Under the pieces are notes generated by a model. The model had not been told where the DNA came from. It searched no databases and saw only the letters and a program-made list of their open reading frames with translations. A program made the position numbers and the translations under genes. 64,000 nucleotides of DNA from Palsa-504 sp050011155 (GTDB lineage: Bacteria; Actinomycetota; Actinomycetes; Streptosporangiales; Streptosporangiaceae), in the NCBI GenBank assembly GCA_050011155.1, contig JBEKJP010000030.1, forward strand, positions 1 to 64,000. Direction: 5' to 3'. Numbering within the stretch: position 1 is the first letter of the stretch; each line of letters begins with the position of its first letter. Of the stretch, positions 34,390 through 42,874 are shown in pieces.

Positions 34390-35331
34390 ATGAGGCGTAG
34401 GAAAGCATGGGCAATCCCGGTCCTGATCGCCACCGTGGCCCTGACCGCCACCGCGTGCAGCAAGGCCACCGGATCGGGTTCGCAGGCCGGCGGCGCTTAC
34501 GGCGCCACCCCGGCCAACAGCATGTCCGCCACCGCGGGCGCCATGTCGGGCGGCGTCCAGACCGCCGCCCTCAAGGTCGAGCGGACCAGTGCCGGGATGG
34601 TGCTGGCCGGCAGCAAGGGCCTGACGCTGTATTACTACACCGCGGACAAGCCGGGTAGCGGCAAGTCGGTCTGCACCGGATCCTGCGCGACCGCCTGGCC
34701 CCCGCTGACGGCGCCGGTCAAGGCGCCCGCCGGGGCGAAGATGCCCGGCCCGATCGGGATGATCACCCGGACCGGCGGCGCCAAGCAGGTCACCATCAAC
34801 GGCTACCCGGTCTACTACTACGCCGGGGACATGGCCCCCGGCCAGGCCAAGGGCAACGGCGAGGGCGGCACCTGGCACGTCATCAAGATCCGGGCGGCCG
34901 CCGCCACCGCCGTGCTCAAGGTCGAGCACACCACGGCCGGGACGGTGCTGGCCGGGAGCAAGGGCCTGACGCTGTATTACTACACCGCGGACAAGCCGGG
35001 CAGCGGCAAGTCGGTCTGCACCGGATCCTGCGCGACCGCCTGGCCCCCGCTCAAGGCGCCGGTCAAGGCGCCCGCCGGGGTGAAGATGCCCGGGCCGTTC
35101 GGAGTGATCACCCGGGCGGGCGGCGTCAAGCAGGTCACCCTCAACGGCTACCCCCTTTACTACTACGCCGGAGACATGGCCCCCGGCCAGGCCCAGGGCA
35201 ACGGCAAGGGCGGCGTGTGGCACGTCATCAAGCTCAAGACGAGCTCAGCCAGCACCGCGACCCCGGCCAGCACCGCGACCCCGGCCAGCACAGCGACCGC
35301 GGGCAGCGGCGGCGGAGGTTACGGCTACTAA
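34390..35331 (+). CDS. Lipoprotein with two near-identical 'secreted repeat' domains
   Basis: About 313 residues from the ATG at 34390. The signal peptide ends in the lipobox TATAC. Two PF03640-type domains follow, each with LTLYYYTADKPGSGKSVC, TGSCATAWPPL and GYPVYYYAGDMAPGQA-like blocks. The repeat period is 345 bp (115 residues, units starting at about 34570 and 34915), and long stretches are identical in DNA, so the duplication is recent. The C-terminal tail has STATPA repeats from an 18-bp unit. It closes the group lipoprotein - ABC ATPase - permease - lipoprotein. The conserved Tyr- and Trp-rich blocks could bind a planar ligand, but nothing is known. Confidence 0.9.
   Translation: MRRRKAWAIPVLIATVALTATACSKATGSGSQAGGAYGATPANSMSATAGAMSGGVQTAALKVERTSAGMVLAGSKGLTLYYYTADKPGSGKSVCTGSCATAWPPLTAPVKAPAGAKMPGPIGMITRTGGAKQVTINGYPVYYYAGDMAPGQAKGNGEGGTWHVIKIRAAAATAVLKVEHTTAGTVLAGSKGLTLYYYTADKPGSGKSVCTGSCATAWPPLKAPVKAPAGVKMPGPFGVITRAGGVKQVTLNGYPLYYYAGDMAPGQAQGNGKGGVWHVIKLKTSSASTATPASTATPASTATAGSGGGGYGY
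34570..35259 (+). repeat. 345-bp direct duplication inside the lipoprotein gene
   Basis: Copy 1 starts CTCAAGGTCGAG at 34570 and copy 2 at 34915. Both include the same TATTACTACACCGCGGACAA and GGATCCTGCGCGACCGCCTG stretches. The duplication is in frame. Confidence 0.9.
35248..35301. repeat. 18-bp tandem repeat, three copies, in frame
   Basis: Two exact copies and one variant of GCCAGCACCGCGACCCCG encode STATPA-like repeats in the lipoprotein tail. Confidence 0.95.
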
Positions 35332-35352
35332 ACTCCCGGACAGGAACCAGCT

Positions 35353-37017
35353 TCAGCGCGCCGACAGGAACCGGCTCAGGCCGTTCCTGGTAGCCAGGAT
35401 GATCAGCCGGTCGCCCGCCGACAGCAGGTAGCCGCGGTGCGGGGACCAGTCGAGGGTGGCGCCGCCGATGCCCAGGGCCAGCACCCGGACCTGCCCGTCC
35501 TGCTCCGTGTCGGTGATGAAGCTTCCGGCCAGCCCGGCCTGGTCGGCGATCCGGATGTCGGCGATCATCAGCACGTGCCGGCCGACCGCGATGGTGCGCA
35601 GCACCTGGTGCTCGAGCATCGCGGTGGCGAAGGCCGGCGCGGCCAGGTACGGCACGCTCCGCGAGATGATGTTCGCGGTCGTCTTCCCCAGCCGTTCGGC
35701 TAGGTCGTCGTCGGCCAGCCTGAGCACGACCCGCAGGTCCGCGCGGAGCGCCCGGGCGGTCAGCGCGGTCTCCAGGTTCACCACGTCCAGGCTGGTCACC
35801 GAGACCAGCGCCAGGCAGGTGTCCAGGTGGGCGTCACGCAGCGTCTCCTCGCGGAACGCGTCCCCGATCACCACCGGCAGGCCGAGGTTGCGGGCCAGGC
35901 CGATCCCGGGGGCGTCCGGCCGGTTGTCCACGCACACCACGTCGAAGCCCAGGTCGTGCAGCTGACCGGTCACCGCCGTCCCGACGTTGCCGAGCCCGAC
36001 CACGATGATGTGGCCGCCCGGCGGCCGCGGCGCCTGGCGCACCCGGCCGGTCAGCCGGGCGCCGACCACGATCGCGGTGATCACCGGGATGACGGCCATG
36101 CCGTCCAGCGTCAGCAGGACCTGGGCTATCTTCTCCGCCGGGCGGTCGGTGTGGTCGGTCAGCGCGGACCCGGTCATGTCCATCACGCCCAGGTACAGCG
36201 TGTCGCTGACGGAGTACTTGGTGGACAGCAGCACCAAGCCGATGCCAAGCACCCCGAGCAGGACCCCGAACACCAGCCCGAACTTGTGCCAGACCAGCCG
36301 CCGGAGCATCCCGGCCAGCGCCGCGGCCGGGTGGCGCCGCCGGGCCAGCGGATCCCGCGGCGTCCCGTCCGCCACCGCGAGCACCAGGTCGGCCGGGTAC
36401 CCGGGGCCCGAGCCGGGCGGGAGCAGCCGCGGGCCGGCCGGCTCGTCGGCCAGACCGCAGATCACCGCGCCGGCCGGCACGTCCCCGGCCCGGGCCACGT
36501 AGAGGGTGCGCCGCTGCACCCGGACGTGGCTGGGCGCGGGCTCGCCCAGCGCCGCCGCGACGAACGACGGGGCCGACATCGCGGTCCCGGACAGCACCGT
36601 GCAGTCCGGGAACAGCAGCCTGATGTGGTCGCCCAGCCGCCGGTTGAAGATGGCGAGGACCAGCCGCAGGTCGGGGTTCAGCTCCTGCGCCCGCAGCCCG
36701 GCGTGCAGGTTGCCGACGTCGTCCTGCCAGACCACCGCCACCGCCCGGGCCGACCGCACATCCGCGTCGCTGAAGGCCTGGGTCGACAGCTCCGGGTACT
36801 CCAGCACCCGGACCCGGGACAGCGCGCTGATCTGCGGCCCGTGGTTCAGCCGCCGGGACGGCAGGATCACCGTCACCCGCTCGCCGTACCGGGAGGTCAG
36901 CTCGTCGGTGATGCGGTACGCCAACGGCCCGTCACCGCAGACGACGAGGTGGCCGCCGCGGCGGTCCGCGCGCCGGGGGAGCGCAGGCATGAGGGTGATC
37001 ATAACGGGCGTTGACAT
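35353..37017 (-). CDS. RCK-type ion channel-like protein with two TrkA_N domains
   Basis: About 554 residues from the ATG at 37017, preceded by GGGGGC. Residues 20-140 form a first NAD-binding fold (HLVVCGDGPLAYRIT). A short membrane module lies at about 245-345, with helices around FGVLLGVLGIGLVLLS and VIPVITAIVVGA. A second Rossmann domain begins with HIIVVGLGNVGTAV. A C-terminal regulatory part follows. The layout matches CASTOR/POLLUX-like ion channels. No canonical TVGYG filter is present; the putative pore stretch reads YLGVMDMTGSALT. It is divergent from the lactonase gene with 68 bases between. Confidence 0.85.
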   Translation of the reverse strand: MSTPVMITLMPALPRRADRRGGHLVVCGDGPLAYRITDELTSRYGERVTVILPSRRLNHGPQISALSRVRVLEYPELSTQAFSDADVRSARAVAVVWQDDVGNLHAGLRAQELNPDLRLVLAIFNRRLGDHIRLLFPDCTVLSGTAMSAPSFVAAALGEPAPSHVRVQRRTLYVARAGDVPAGAVICGLADEPAGPRLLPPGSGPGYPADLVLAVADGTPRDPLARRRHPAAALAGMLRRLVWHKFGLVFGVLLGVLGIGLVLLSTKYSVSDTLYLGVMDMTGSALTDHTDRPAEKIAQVLLTLDGMAVIPVITAIVVGARLTGRVRQAPRPPGGHIIVVGLGNVGTAVTGQLHDLGFDVVCVDNRPDAPGIGLARNLGLPVVIGDAFREETLRDAHLDTCLALVSVTSLDVVNLETALTARALRADLRVVLRLADDDLAERLGKTTANIISRSVPYLAAPAFATAMLEHQVLRTIAVGRHVLMIADIRIADQAGLAGSFITDTEQDGQVRVLALGIGGATLDWSPHRGYLLSAGDRLIILATRNGLSRFLSAR

Positions 37018-37085
37018 GATCACAGCCCCCTTGAAAGGCTCGGCCCAGCCCCGCGGAAACAGGGCCGTCGGAAAAGGGGAACCCA

Positions 37086-38087
37086 GTGGCAACTGTCGAG
37101 AGCGTCCGGGGACCGGTCGAGCTGAGCGACCTGGGCCAGGTCCTGATGCACGAGCACGTCTTTGTCATGTCCACCGAGCACATGCAGAACTACGGCGCCG
37201 ACTGGTGGGACGAGGAGTTCCGGGTCGCCGACGCCATCGCCAAGCTCAACTCGATGCACGCCAAGGGTATATCGACCATCGTCGACCCCACGGTGTGGGG
37301 ATTGGGCCGGTACATCCCGCGGATCCAGCGGATCGCGCAGCAGACGCCGGTCAACATCATCGTCGCGGCCGGCCTGTACGTCTACGAGGAGCTGCCCCAG
37401 CAGTACGCCTACCGCGGGCCAGGCAACCTGATCGACATCGGTGAGCCGATGGTCACCGACTTCAGCCGCGACGTCACCGAGGGCATCGCGGGTACCGCGG
37501 TCAAGGCGGCCTTCCTCAAGTTCGCCCTGGAGACCCCGGAGCCGTCGCCCGGCGTCGAGCGGATCGCCCGCGCCATCGCCCGCACCCACGTCGAGACCGG
37601 CGCGCCCATCACTGTGCACACCTCGGGCCCGCACCAGACCGGCCGGGTCGCGGTCCGGATCTTCCGCGACGAGGGCGTCGACCTCACCAAGGTGGTGATC
37701 GGGCACGCCGGCGACAGCAACGACCTGGACTACCTGAGCGAGCTGGCCGACACCGGGGTGACGCTGGGGATGGACCGTTTCGGTCTCGACCTTTTCAACC
37801 CTACGGCCGAACGGGTGAAGACGATCGCGGCCCTAGCGGCCCGGGGCTACGCCGACCGGATGGTGCTCTCGCACGACGCCAGCTGCTTCATCGACTACTT
37901 CGGCGCCGCTCACGACGAAGCCCGCGCCGCCGCCGCGCCCAACTGGCACTTCGAGCACATCACCGACGACGTGCTGCCCGCCCTGCTGGCCGCGGGCGTC
38001 ACCCAGGCGCAGATCGACACGATGATGATCGAGAACCCGGTCCGCTACTTCACCAAGGGCCCTGTCACGAGCGGAGGGGCCTCATGA
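37086..38087 (+). CDS. qsdA: Phosphotriesterase-family lactonase, QsdA-like
   Basis: A 333-residue amidohydrolase of the PTE family. It has all metal ligands: HEH at 22-24, the carbamylated Lys140 in VKAAFLK, His178, His207 and Asp264 in LSHDASC. The region MHEHVFVMSTEHMQNYGADWW closely matches my memory of QsdA of Rhodococcus erythropolis, an N-acyl-homoserine-lactone/gamma-lactone hydrolase. It is followed with a 4-base overlap by an acyl-CoA ligase and then a QsdR-type TetR gene, as in the qsd locus. GTG start. It probably opens gamma-lactones, including quorum-sensing signals, in the cytoplasm. Confidence 0.9.
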   Translation: MATVESVRGPVELSDLGQVLMHEHVFVMSTEHMQNYGADWWDEEFRVADAIAKLNSMHAKGISTIVDPTVWGLGRYIPRIQRIAQQTPVNIIVAAGLYVYEELPQQYAYRGPGNLIDIGEPMVTDFSRDVTEGIAGTAVKAAFLKFALETPEPSPGVERIARAIARTHVETGAPITVHTSGPHQTGRVAVRIFRDEGVDLTKVVIGHAGDSNDLDYLSELADTGVTLGMDRFGLDLFNPTAERVKTIAALAARGYADRMVLSHDASCFIDYFGAAHDEARAAAAPNWHFEHITDDVLPALLAAGVTQAQIDTMMIENPVRYFTKGPVTSGGAS

Positions 38088-39601
38088 CGGATCACAGCGA
38101 ACTGGGTGGCATCTTCGACCTGACCGGCGTCGTCCGCGGCCCGGACGGCATCAAGCGCTACGAGGGACTGCCCCGCAACCTGGTCCAGATGCTCGCCGCC
38201 TCGGTTGAGGCGCACGGCGCGGAGGAAGCCATCGTGGAGACCGGTGGCGGCCCTCGCCTCAGCTACACCGAGCTGTGGGACCGCGCGGCCCGGGTCGCGG
38301 GCGGCCTGCGCGGCCTCGGCGTCCAGCCCGGCGACCGGGTGGCGATCCGGCTGGGCAACGGCATCGACTGGGTGCTGGCCTTCGCCGGCGCCCTGCTGGC
38401 CGACGCGATCGTGGTCCCGGTCAACACGCGCTTCACCGACTCCGAAGCCGAGTACGTGGTCACCGACTCCGGCGCCAAGCACGTGTTCCTGCCCGGTGCC
38501 CCGCTACCCGTCGGCGAGCCGCTGGTCGTGGACGACCAGGAGCCGTCGAGCCCGGCCGCGATCTTCTACACCAGCGGCACCACCGGCTTCCCCAAGGGCG
38601 CGGTGACCACCCACGAGAACTTCCTGTCCAACGCCGAGACCTGCCGCCGCGCGCTCGGTGCCCCGCCCGAGGGACTGCGTACCCTGATCTCGGTCCCGCT
38701 GTTCCACGTGACCGGCTGCAACAGCCAGCTCCTGGTGGCCTTCTACGTGGGCGGCACCGCCGTGATCATGCCGGTCTTCGAGGTCGGCGCGTTCCTGCGC
38801 GCCATCGCCGAGGAGCGGATCGACACCATGGTCACGGTGCCGGCCATCTACTGGCTGGCCATTAACTCGCCCGCCTTCGCGGAGACGGACATCTCCCGGG
38901 TGCGCTCGGTCTCCTACGGCGGGGCGCCGATCGCGCCCGACCTGGTAGCCCGGCTGGCTAAGGCGTTCCCGCAGGCGCGGCTGGGCAACGGGTTCGGCCT
39001 GACCGAGACCGCGAGCGTCTCAACCTTCCTGCCGAACGAGTTTGTGGCTTACGCCGACTCTGTTGGCTTCCCCGCCCCCGTCTGCGACGTCCGCCTCGAC
39101 GACGTCGGCCCCGACGGCACCGGCGAACTGCTCATCCGCGGGCCGAACATCGTCTCCGGCTACTGGAACAAGCCGCAGGCCACCGCCGACGCGTTCGTCG
39201 ACGGCTGGCTGCACAGCGGTGACCTGGCCCGGATCGACGACGAGGGCCTGGTCTACCTGGTCGACCGGGTCAAGGACATGATCAACCGCGGCGGCGAGAA
39301 CGTGTACTGCGTCGAGGTCGAGAACGCCCTGGCCGGGGCGCCCGGCGTGTACGAGGCGGCGGTCCTGGGCGTGCCCGACGAGATGATGGGGGAGAAGGTA
39401 GGCGCGGTCGTCGTCCCGATGCCCGGCGTCACCCTCGACGTGCCCGCCGTGCTCGGCTACCTGGGCGAGCACATCGCCGACTTCAAGGTCCCGCAGTACG
39501 TCGCGGTCAGCGCGGCCCCGTTGCCTCGCAACCCGGGCGGCAAGCTGCTCAAGCGCAAGCTAAGGGAGGAAACCGACTGGGCCGCCGCCACCCGCCGCTG
39601 A
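38084..39601 (+). CDS. Acyl-CoA synthetase, QsdC-like
   Basis: A 505-residue ANL-superfamily ligase. It has the P-loop YTSGTTGFPKGAVTTHENF near 165, GNGFGLTE near 300, the hinge VKDMINRGGENV near 405 and the C-terminal Lys in PRNPGGKLLKR. ATG overlaps the lactonase stop. In the qsd locus the partner ligase activates the hydroxy-acid released by the lactonase for beta-oxidation, and the coupling here supports the same role. The exact acyl chain is not predictable. Confidence 0.9.
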   Translation: MTDHSELGGIFDLTGVVRGPDGIKRYEGLPRNLVQMLAASVEAHGAEEAIVETGGGPRLSYTELWDRAARVAGGLRGLGVQPGDRVAIRLGNGIDWVLAFAGALLADAIVVPVNTRFTDSEAEYVVTDSGAKHVFLPGAPLPVGEPLVVDDQEPSSPAAIFYTSGTTGFPKGAVTTHENFLSNAETCRRALGAPPEGLRTLISVPLFHVTGCNSQLLVAFYVGGTAVIMPVFEVGAFLRAIAEERIDTMVTVPAIYWLAINSPAFAETDISRVRSVSYGGAPIAPDLVARLAKAFPQARLGNGFGLTETASVSTFLPNEFVAYADSVGFPAPVCDVRLDDVGPDGTGELLIRGPNIVSGYWNKPQATADAFVDGWLHSGDLARIDDEGLVYLVDRVKDMINRGGENVYCVEVENALAGAPGVYEAAVLGVPDEMMGEKVGAVVVPMPGVTLDVPAVLGYLGEHIADFKVPQYVAVSAAPLPRNPGGKLLKRKLREETDWAAATRR

Positions 39602-39971
39602 CGGGAATGCGGGCCGGTCACCCGTTCCCCATTCGACACTTCCGGCCCACCGCACACCCAGGTGGATCCCTCGCAGCAGCATCAGACCCCGGTTCCACCC
39701 CGATACACAGAACCAGGAGTGCGCTCGGGTACCACGGCACGCACGAGCACCGCGCGGGCAGCGCTGGCCGAGGCAACAGCGTGGAAGGATAACGAGCCGC
39801 GACGACGGACGGTCCCGGTGACGGGCACCGCGACCGCTCGCATCAGTCTGTGAAACCCGCCCGGGTACGAGATCTGGACGCACGGCGGGCACCGGTCTAA
39901 CCCGATCCGGTCGCTCGGGTTACCGTAGACACCGTGGGGGAAAGTTCCGCGCGGACTCTGGTGGTGAGATC
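39602..39971. other. 370-bp intergenic region before the QsdR-type regulator
   Basis: No gene, RNA or clear hairpin was recognised. The direct GGTTCCACCC...GAACCAGG stretch near 39690-39718 has a weak GGTTC/GAACC symmetry. Promoters for the TetR gene should lie in its right half. Confidence 0.5.
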
Positions 39972-40640
39972 ATGAAGGTTCGCACCCTGAAGCGCCGGGC
40001 GGCCAGCCAAGCCAGCCAGGCCAGTCGGCCTGCCGCCGGCACCAAGGTAGCCACGAAGCCGGTCGGCAAGGCCGCCGCGAACAACACCGCCCGCATCGTG
40101 TCCACCGCGGCCCGGTGGATCTACGAGGGCCGCCGCCTGGACATGCAGGGGCTGGCCGACGAGCTCGGCGTGTCCCGGGTGACCCTGTTCCGGCGCGTCG
40201 GCAGCCGCGAGGAGCTGATCAGCCAGGCCCTGTGGCGCCTGACCGAGCGGATGCTGGAGATCGCCGTCGAGCGCTGGGAAGCCGAACGGCCCGAGGGCGA
40301 GCTGCACAGCCCCGGCACCATCCGCCACATCAACGCGATGGTGGCCGGCTCGACGGGATTGCGCCGCCTGCTCGACGAGGAGCCGGCCCTGACCCTGCGC
40401 GTCCTCACCGATCCGCGCGGCCGGGTGCAGAGCGGCATCGTGGCCTTCAACGAGGTCCTGCTGCGCCAGGACATGGAAGAGTTCGGCCTGGTCACGATCA
40501 CCGAGCCGAGCGCCCTGGCCTACGCGCTCGTCCGGCTGGGCGAGTCCTTCCTCTACGCGGACGTGATCGCCGCGCGCAAGCCCGACGTGGAGACCGCCAA
40601 CCGCCTCCAGCAGGCCATCATCGAGGGCATCCTCCCCTGA
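39972..40640 (+). CDS. qsdR: TetR-family regulator with QsdR-type C-terminal domain
   Basis: A 222-residue regulator. A basic tail (residues 1-35) precedes the helix-turn-helix LDMQGLADELGVSRVTLFRRV (near residue 58). The C-terminal part with RHINAMVAGSTGLRRLLDEEPALTL and RLGESFLYADVIA is the QsdR type. In Rhodococcus, QsdR represses the lactonase operon and is released by gamma-lactones. Its position behind the lactonase and ligase supports the same loop here. It ends at a strong bidirectional terminator. Confidence 0.85.
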   Translation: MKVRTLKRRAASQASQASRPAAGTKVATKPVGKAAANNTARIVSTAARWIYEGRRLDMQGLADELGVSRVTLFRRVGSREELISQALWRLTERMLEIAVERWEAERPEGELHSPGTIRHINAMVAGSTGLRRLLDEEPALTLRVLTDPRGRVQSGIVAFNEVLLRQDMEEFGLVTITEPSALAYALVRLGESFLYADVIAARKPDVETANRLQQAIIEGILP

Positions 40641-40650
40641 GCCGTAAACA

Positions 40651-40693
40651 AAGGAATCCTCCTCCGGGGATTAACCCCGGAGGAGGATTCCTT
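40651..40693. terminator. Bidirectional hairpin terminator
   Basis: A perfect 19-bp stem (arms 40651-40669 and 40675-40693) with a 5-base ATTAA loop lies between the convergent qsdR-type and MFS genes. The A-rich left and T-rich right ends suit both directions. Confidence 0.92.
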
Positions 40694-40705
40694 CTGGCGC
40701 TCTAA

Positions 40706-42727
40706 CTAGACAGTAGCCTGCAGCTTGGCCATTTCCTCCTGGACCTTGGCCTCGTGCTCGGCCTCATCGCGCTTGGCGTCACGCGTCCGCCAGCGGCCGC
40801 GCAGCAGCGGGATGCTGAGCAGGAAGAAGATGATCCCGCCGAAGCAGATCCAGTACCACGTCTTCCACTGCCCGACGGTCTTGGCCGCGGCGCTCTGCAC
40901 CGCCGCGGCGTGGGCCTGGAGGTAGGGGAAGACCGCCGGCGGCACCTTGGACAGCGCCGTCAGCTGCGCCGAGTACGGCGCGATGGTCGTCAGCTGCGCC
41001 GAGTACGGCGCGATGGCCGTCAGGTCCGCCGCGTACGGCTGGATCTTCTGCAGGTCAGGCGCGACCGCGATCACGCCGTTGATGGCGGCCTTGTTGGCCG
41101 AGATGGTGGTCAGGATCCCGAGGCCCTTGGCGCCGCCGCCGGCCGCGGCGACCGCCTGGCTCACCAGCGCGGGCGGGATCTTGGCCGGGTTGCTGTAGCT
41201 AGCCAGCTTGGTGAACAGCGCCGGATTGGCCTGGATCACCGCGAGTTCGGGCTGGAATTTCTGCGCGTTGGCCAGCTGGACCGAGTCCTTCTGGGCCAGG
41301 GCGATCACGCTCGGCGGGACCTTCTGCGCGTCGGCGATCACGCTCGGCGGGATCTTCTGCGCGGTAGCCACGACGGCCGGGTGCGCGGTGGCGAAGGCTA
41401 TCTCGGTCTTGTACTGGGTCGCGTAAGCCGACACGGTGGCGCCGTAGTTCACCAGCGGGGTGACCGAGTTGATCACCAGCGGGAGCAGCAGGTAGGCGAG
41501 GAAGACCACGATCCGGATGATCAGGCCCCAGATGGCCAGGCCGGTGGCGGTGAGCGCCGGGTTGCGGGCCTCCACGGTCTCGGTGAAGCTGGCCATCCAC
41601 GGGGTGTAGGCGATGCCCAGGCCGAGCGACAGCAGGGCCAGGATGAGCGCCACCGTGTAGTAGCCGGGATGATGGCCCGCCTGCTCCAGGTAGACCACGA
41701 CCATGACCGCGCCCAGCACGCCGCCGATCACCATGAACGGCTTACGCACCCGGAACCGGTCGGAGATGATCCCGACCAGGATCACCGCGATGACGTTGAA
41801 GCCCCAGTTCCAGTTGCCAAGACCGTTGGCGTCCTTGAGATCGAACCCGAACACGGTGCCCAGGTAGATCACGCTGAACGCGACCGAGGTGTAGTAGATC
41901 AGCAGCATGATCGACACCGCGAGCGAGGAGACGATGACGTCGGGCTTCATCAGCTGGCGGAACGGCTGGCGCAGGGCCGCCGCGATGTCTTCCTCGGTCA
42001 GGCCCCTGGCCTTGGCCTCGACCAGCGCGCGGTCGCGCATGCTGACCATCAGCTGGTCGCGTATCGCCGGCGACAGCTCCTTGAGCCCGAACAGCGCGAT
42101 CAGGAACACGATCAGGCCGGCGATGCCGCAGATGCGGTACTCGTGGGTCCAGAACCGCGGGTCGTTCACCACGGCGGGGATGGTGGCGGTGCCGACCACC
42201 GAGACGATCAGGCTGCCGAGCACCGGGCCGCTGGTCCAGAACCCCATGGCCGTGGCCCGGCCCACCTGCGGGGAGAAGTCCCTGATCAGCGCCGGGGTGG
42301 CGACCAGGCACATGCCCTCCACGAAGCCGACCACGAAGCTCTCGATGGTGTACGTCCACTTGTCGGTCGCGGCCGGCAGGATGAACAGCACGAAGACCCC
42401 GGTGAACAGCAGGCCGAAGACCACCAGGTTGGCCCGGCCGAGCCGGTCGGTGATCCCGGCGAACAGCGAGCCGAGCGCTCCGACCAGCGCTCCGAACGCC
42501 AGCGTCTCCACGAAGAACGTGAAGCTCATGTGCAGGTTGTTGAGGATCAGCGTGGACACCGAGCCGCCGACGTACAGCTCGTAGTACAGCGTGATCGTGG
42601 CCAGCACCGTGATGGCCAGGTACATGATCCTGGCCCTGGTTTCCGGATAATGGTGGATCTGGCGACTAATGAGCGAGCCAGCCAATCCAGGCCGGCTGGG
42701 GACGGGCTGCGCGGCGGTCCCTGACAT
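40706..42727 (-). CDS. MFS transporter with long repeat-containing loop
   Basis: About 673 residues from the ATG at 42727 (AAGGGGTG upstream). Eleven helices are recognisable up to about residue 425, with MFS motif A (GITDRLGRANLVV) and its second copy (GIISDRFRVRKPF). A hydrophilic stretch of about 190 residues then precedes the last helix (TWYWICFGGIIFFLLSIPLL). This stretch is made of degenerate 10-11-residue units such as IPPSVIADAQK and IAPYSAQLT. By helix count it should face outside. The protein ends in a charged cytoplasmic tail. Its position behind the lactone-degradation genes suggests import of an organic acid or lactone. Confidence 0.88.
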   Translation of the reverse strand: MSGTAAQPVPSRPGLAGSLISRQIHHYPETRARIMYLAITVLATITLYYELYVGGSVSTLILNNLHMSFTFFVETLAFGALVGALGSLFAGITDRLGRANLVVFGLLFTGVFVLFILPAATDKWTYTIESFVVGFVEGMCLVATPALIRDFSPQVGRATAMGFWTSGPVLGSLIVSVVGTATIPAVVNDPRFWTHEYRICGIAGLIVFLIALFGLKELSPAIRDQLMVSMRDRALVEAKARGLTEEDIAAALRQPFRQLMKPDVIVSSLAVSIMLLIYYTSVAFSVIYLGTVFGFDLKDANGLGNWNWGFNVIAVILVGIISDRFRVRKPFMVIGGVLGAVMVVVYLEQAGHHPGYYTVALILALLSLGLGIAYTPWMASFTETVEARNPALTATGLAIWGLIIRIVVFLAYLLLPLVINSVTPLVNYGATVSAYATQYKTEIAFATAHPAVVATAQKIPPSVIADAQKVPPSVIALAQKDSVQLANAQKFQPELAVIQANPALFTKLASYSNPAKIPPALVSQAVAAAGGGAKGLGILTTISANKAAINGVIAVAPDLQKIQPYAADLTAIAPYSAQLTTIAPYSAQLTALSKVPPAVFPYLQAHAAAVQSAAAKTVGQWKTWYWICFGGIIFFLLSIPLLRGRWRTRDAKRDEAEHEAKVQEEMAKLQATV
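40958..41047. repeat. 30-bp tandem repeat in the MFS gene
   Basis: Two near-exact copies and one degenerate copy of a 30-bp unit encode TAIAPYSAQL-like repeats. A 33-bp duplication (AQKVPPSVIA/AQKIPPSVIA) lies nearby at about 41300-41365. Confidence 0.85.
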
Positions 42728-42874
42728 GCGGTCACCCCTTACCGTGGAGCGCTCAGGCCCAGGTCTGATAGTGACTTGAAGGTAACCCCGCACTAGGTAA
42801 CAGATCAATGATTTGTTTCATCTAGATTGCACGACACGGGAATATCCTCCGAAGACCAGGGGGAGGCGAGGCTG

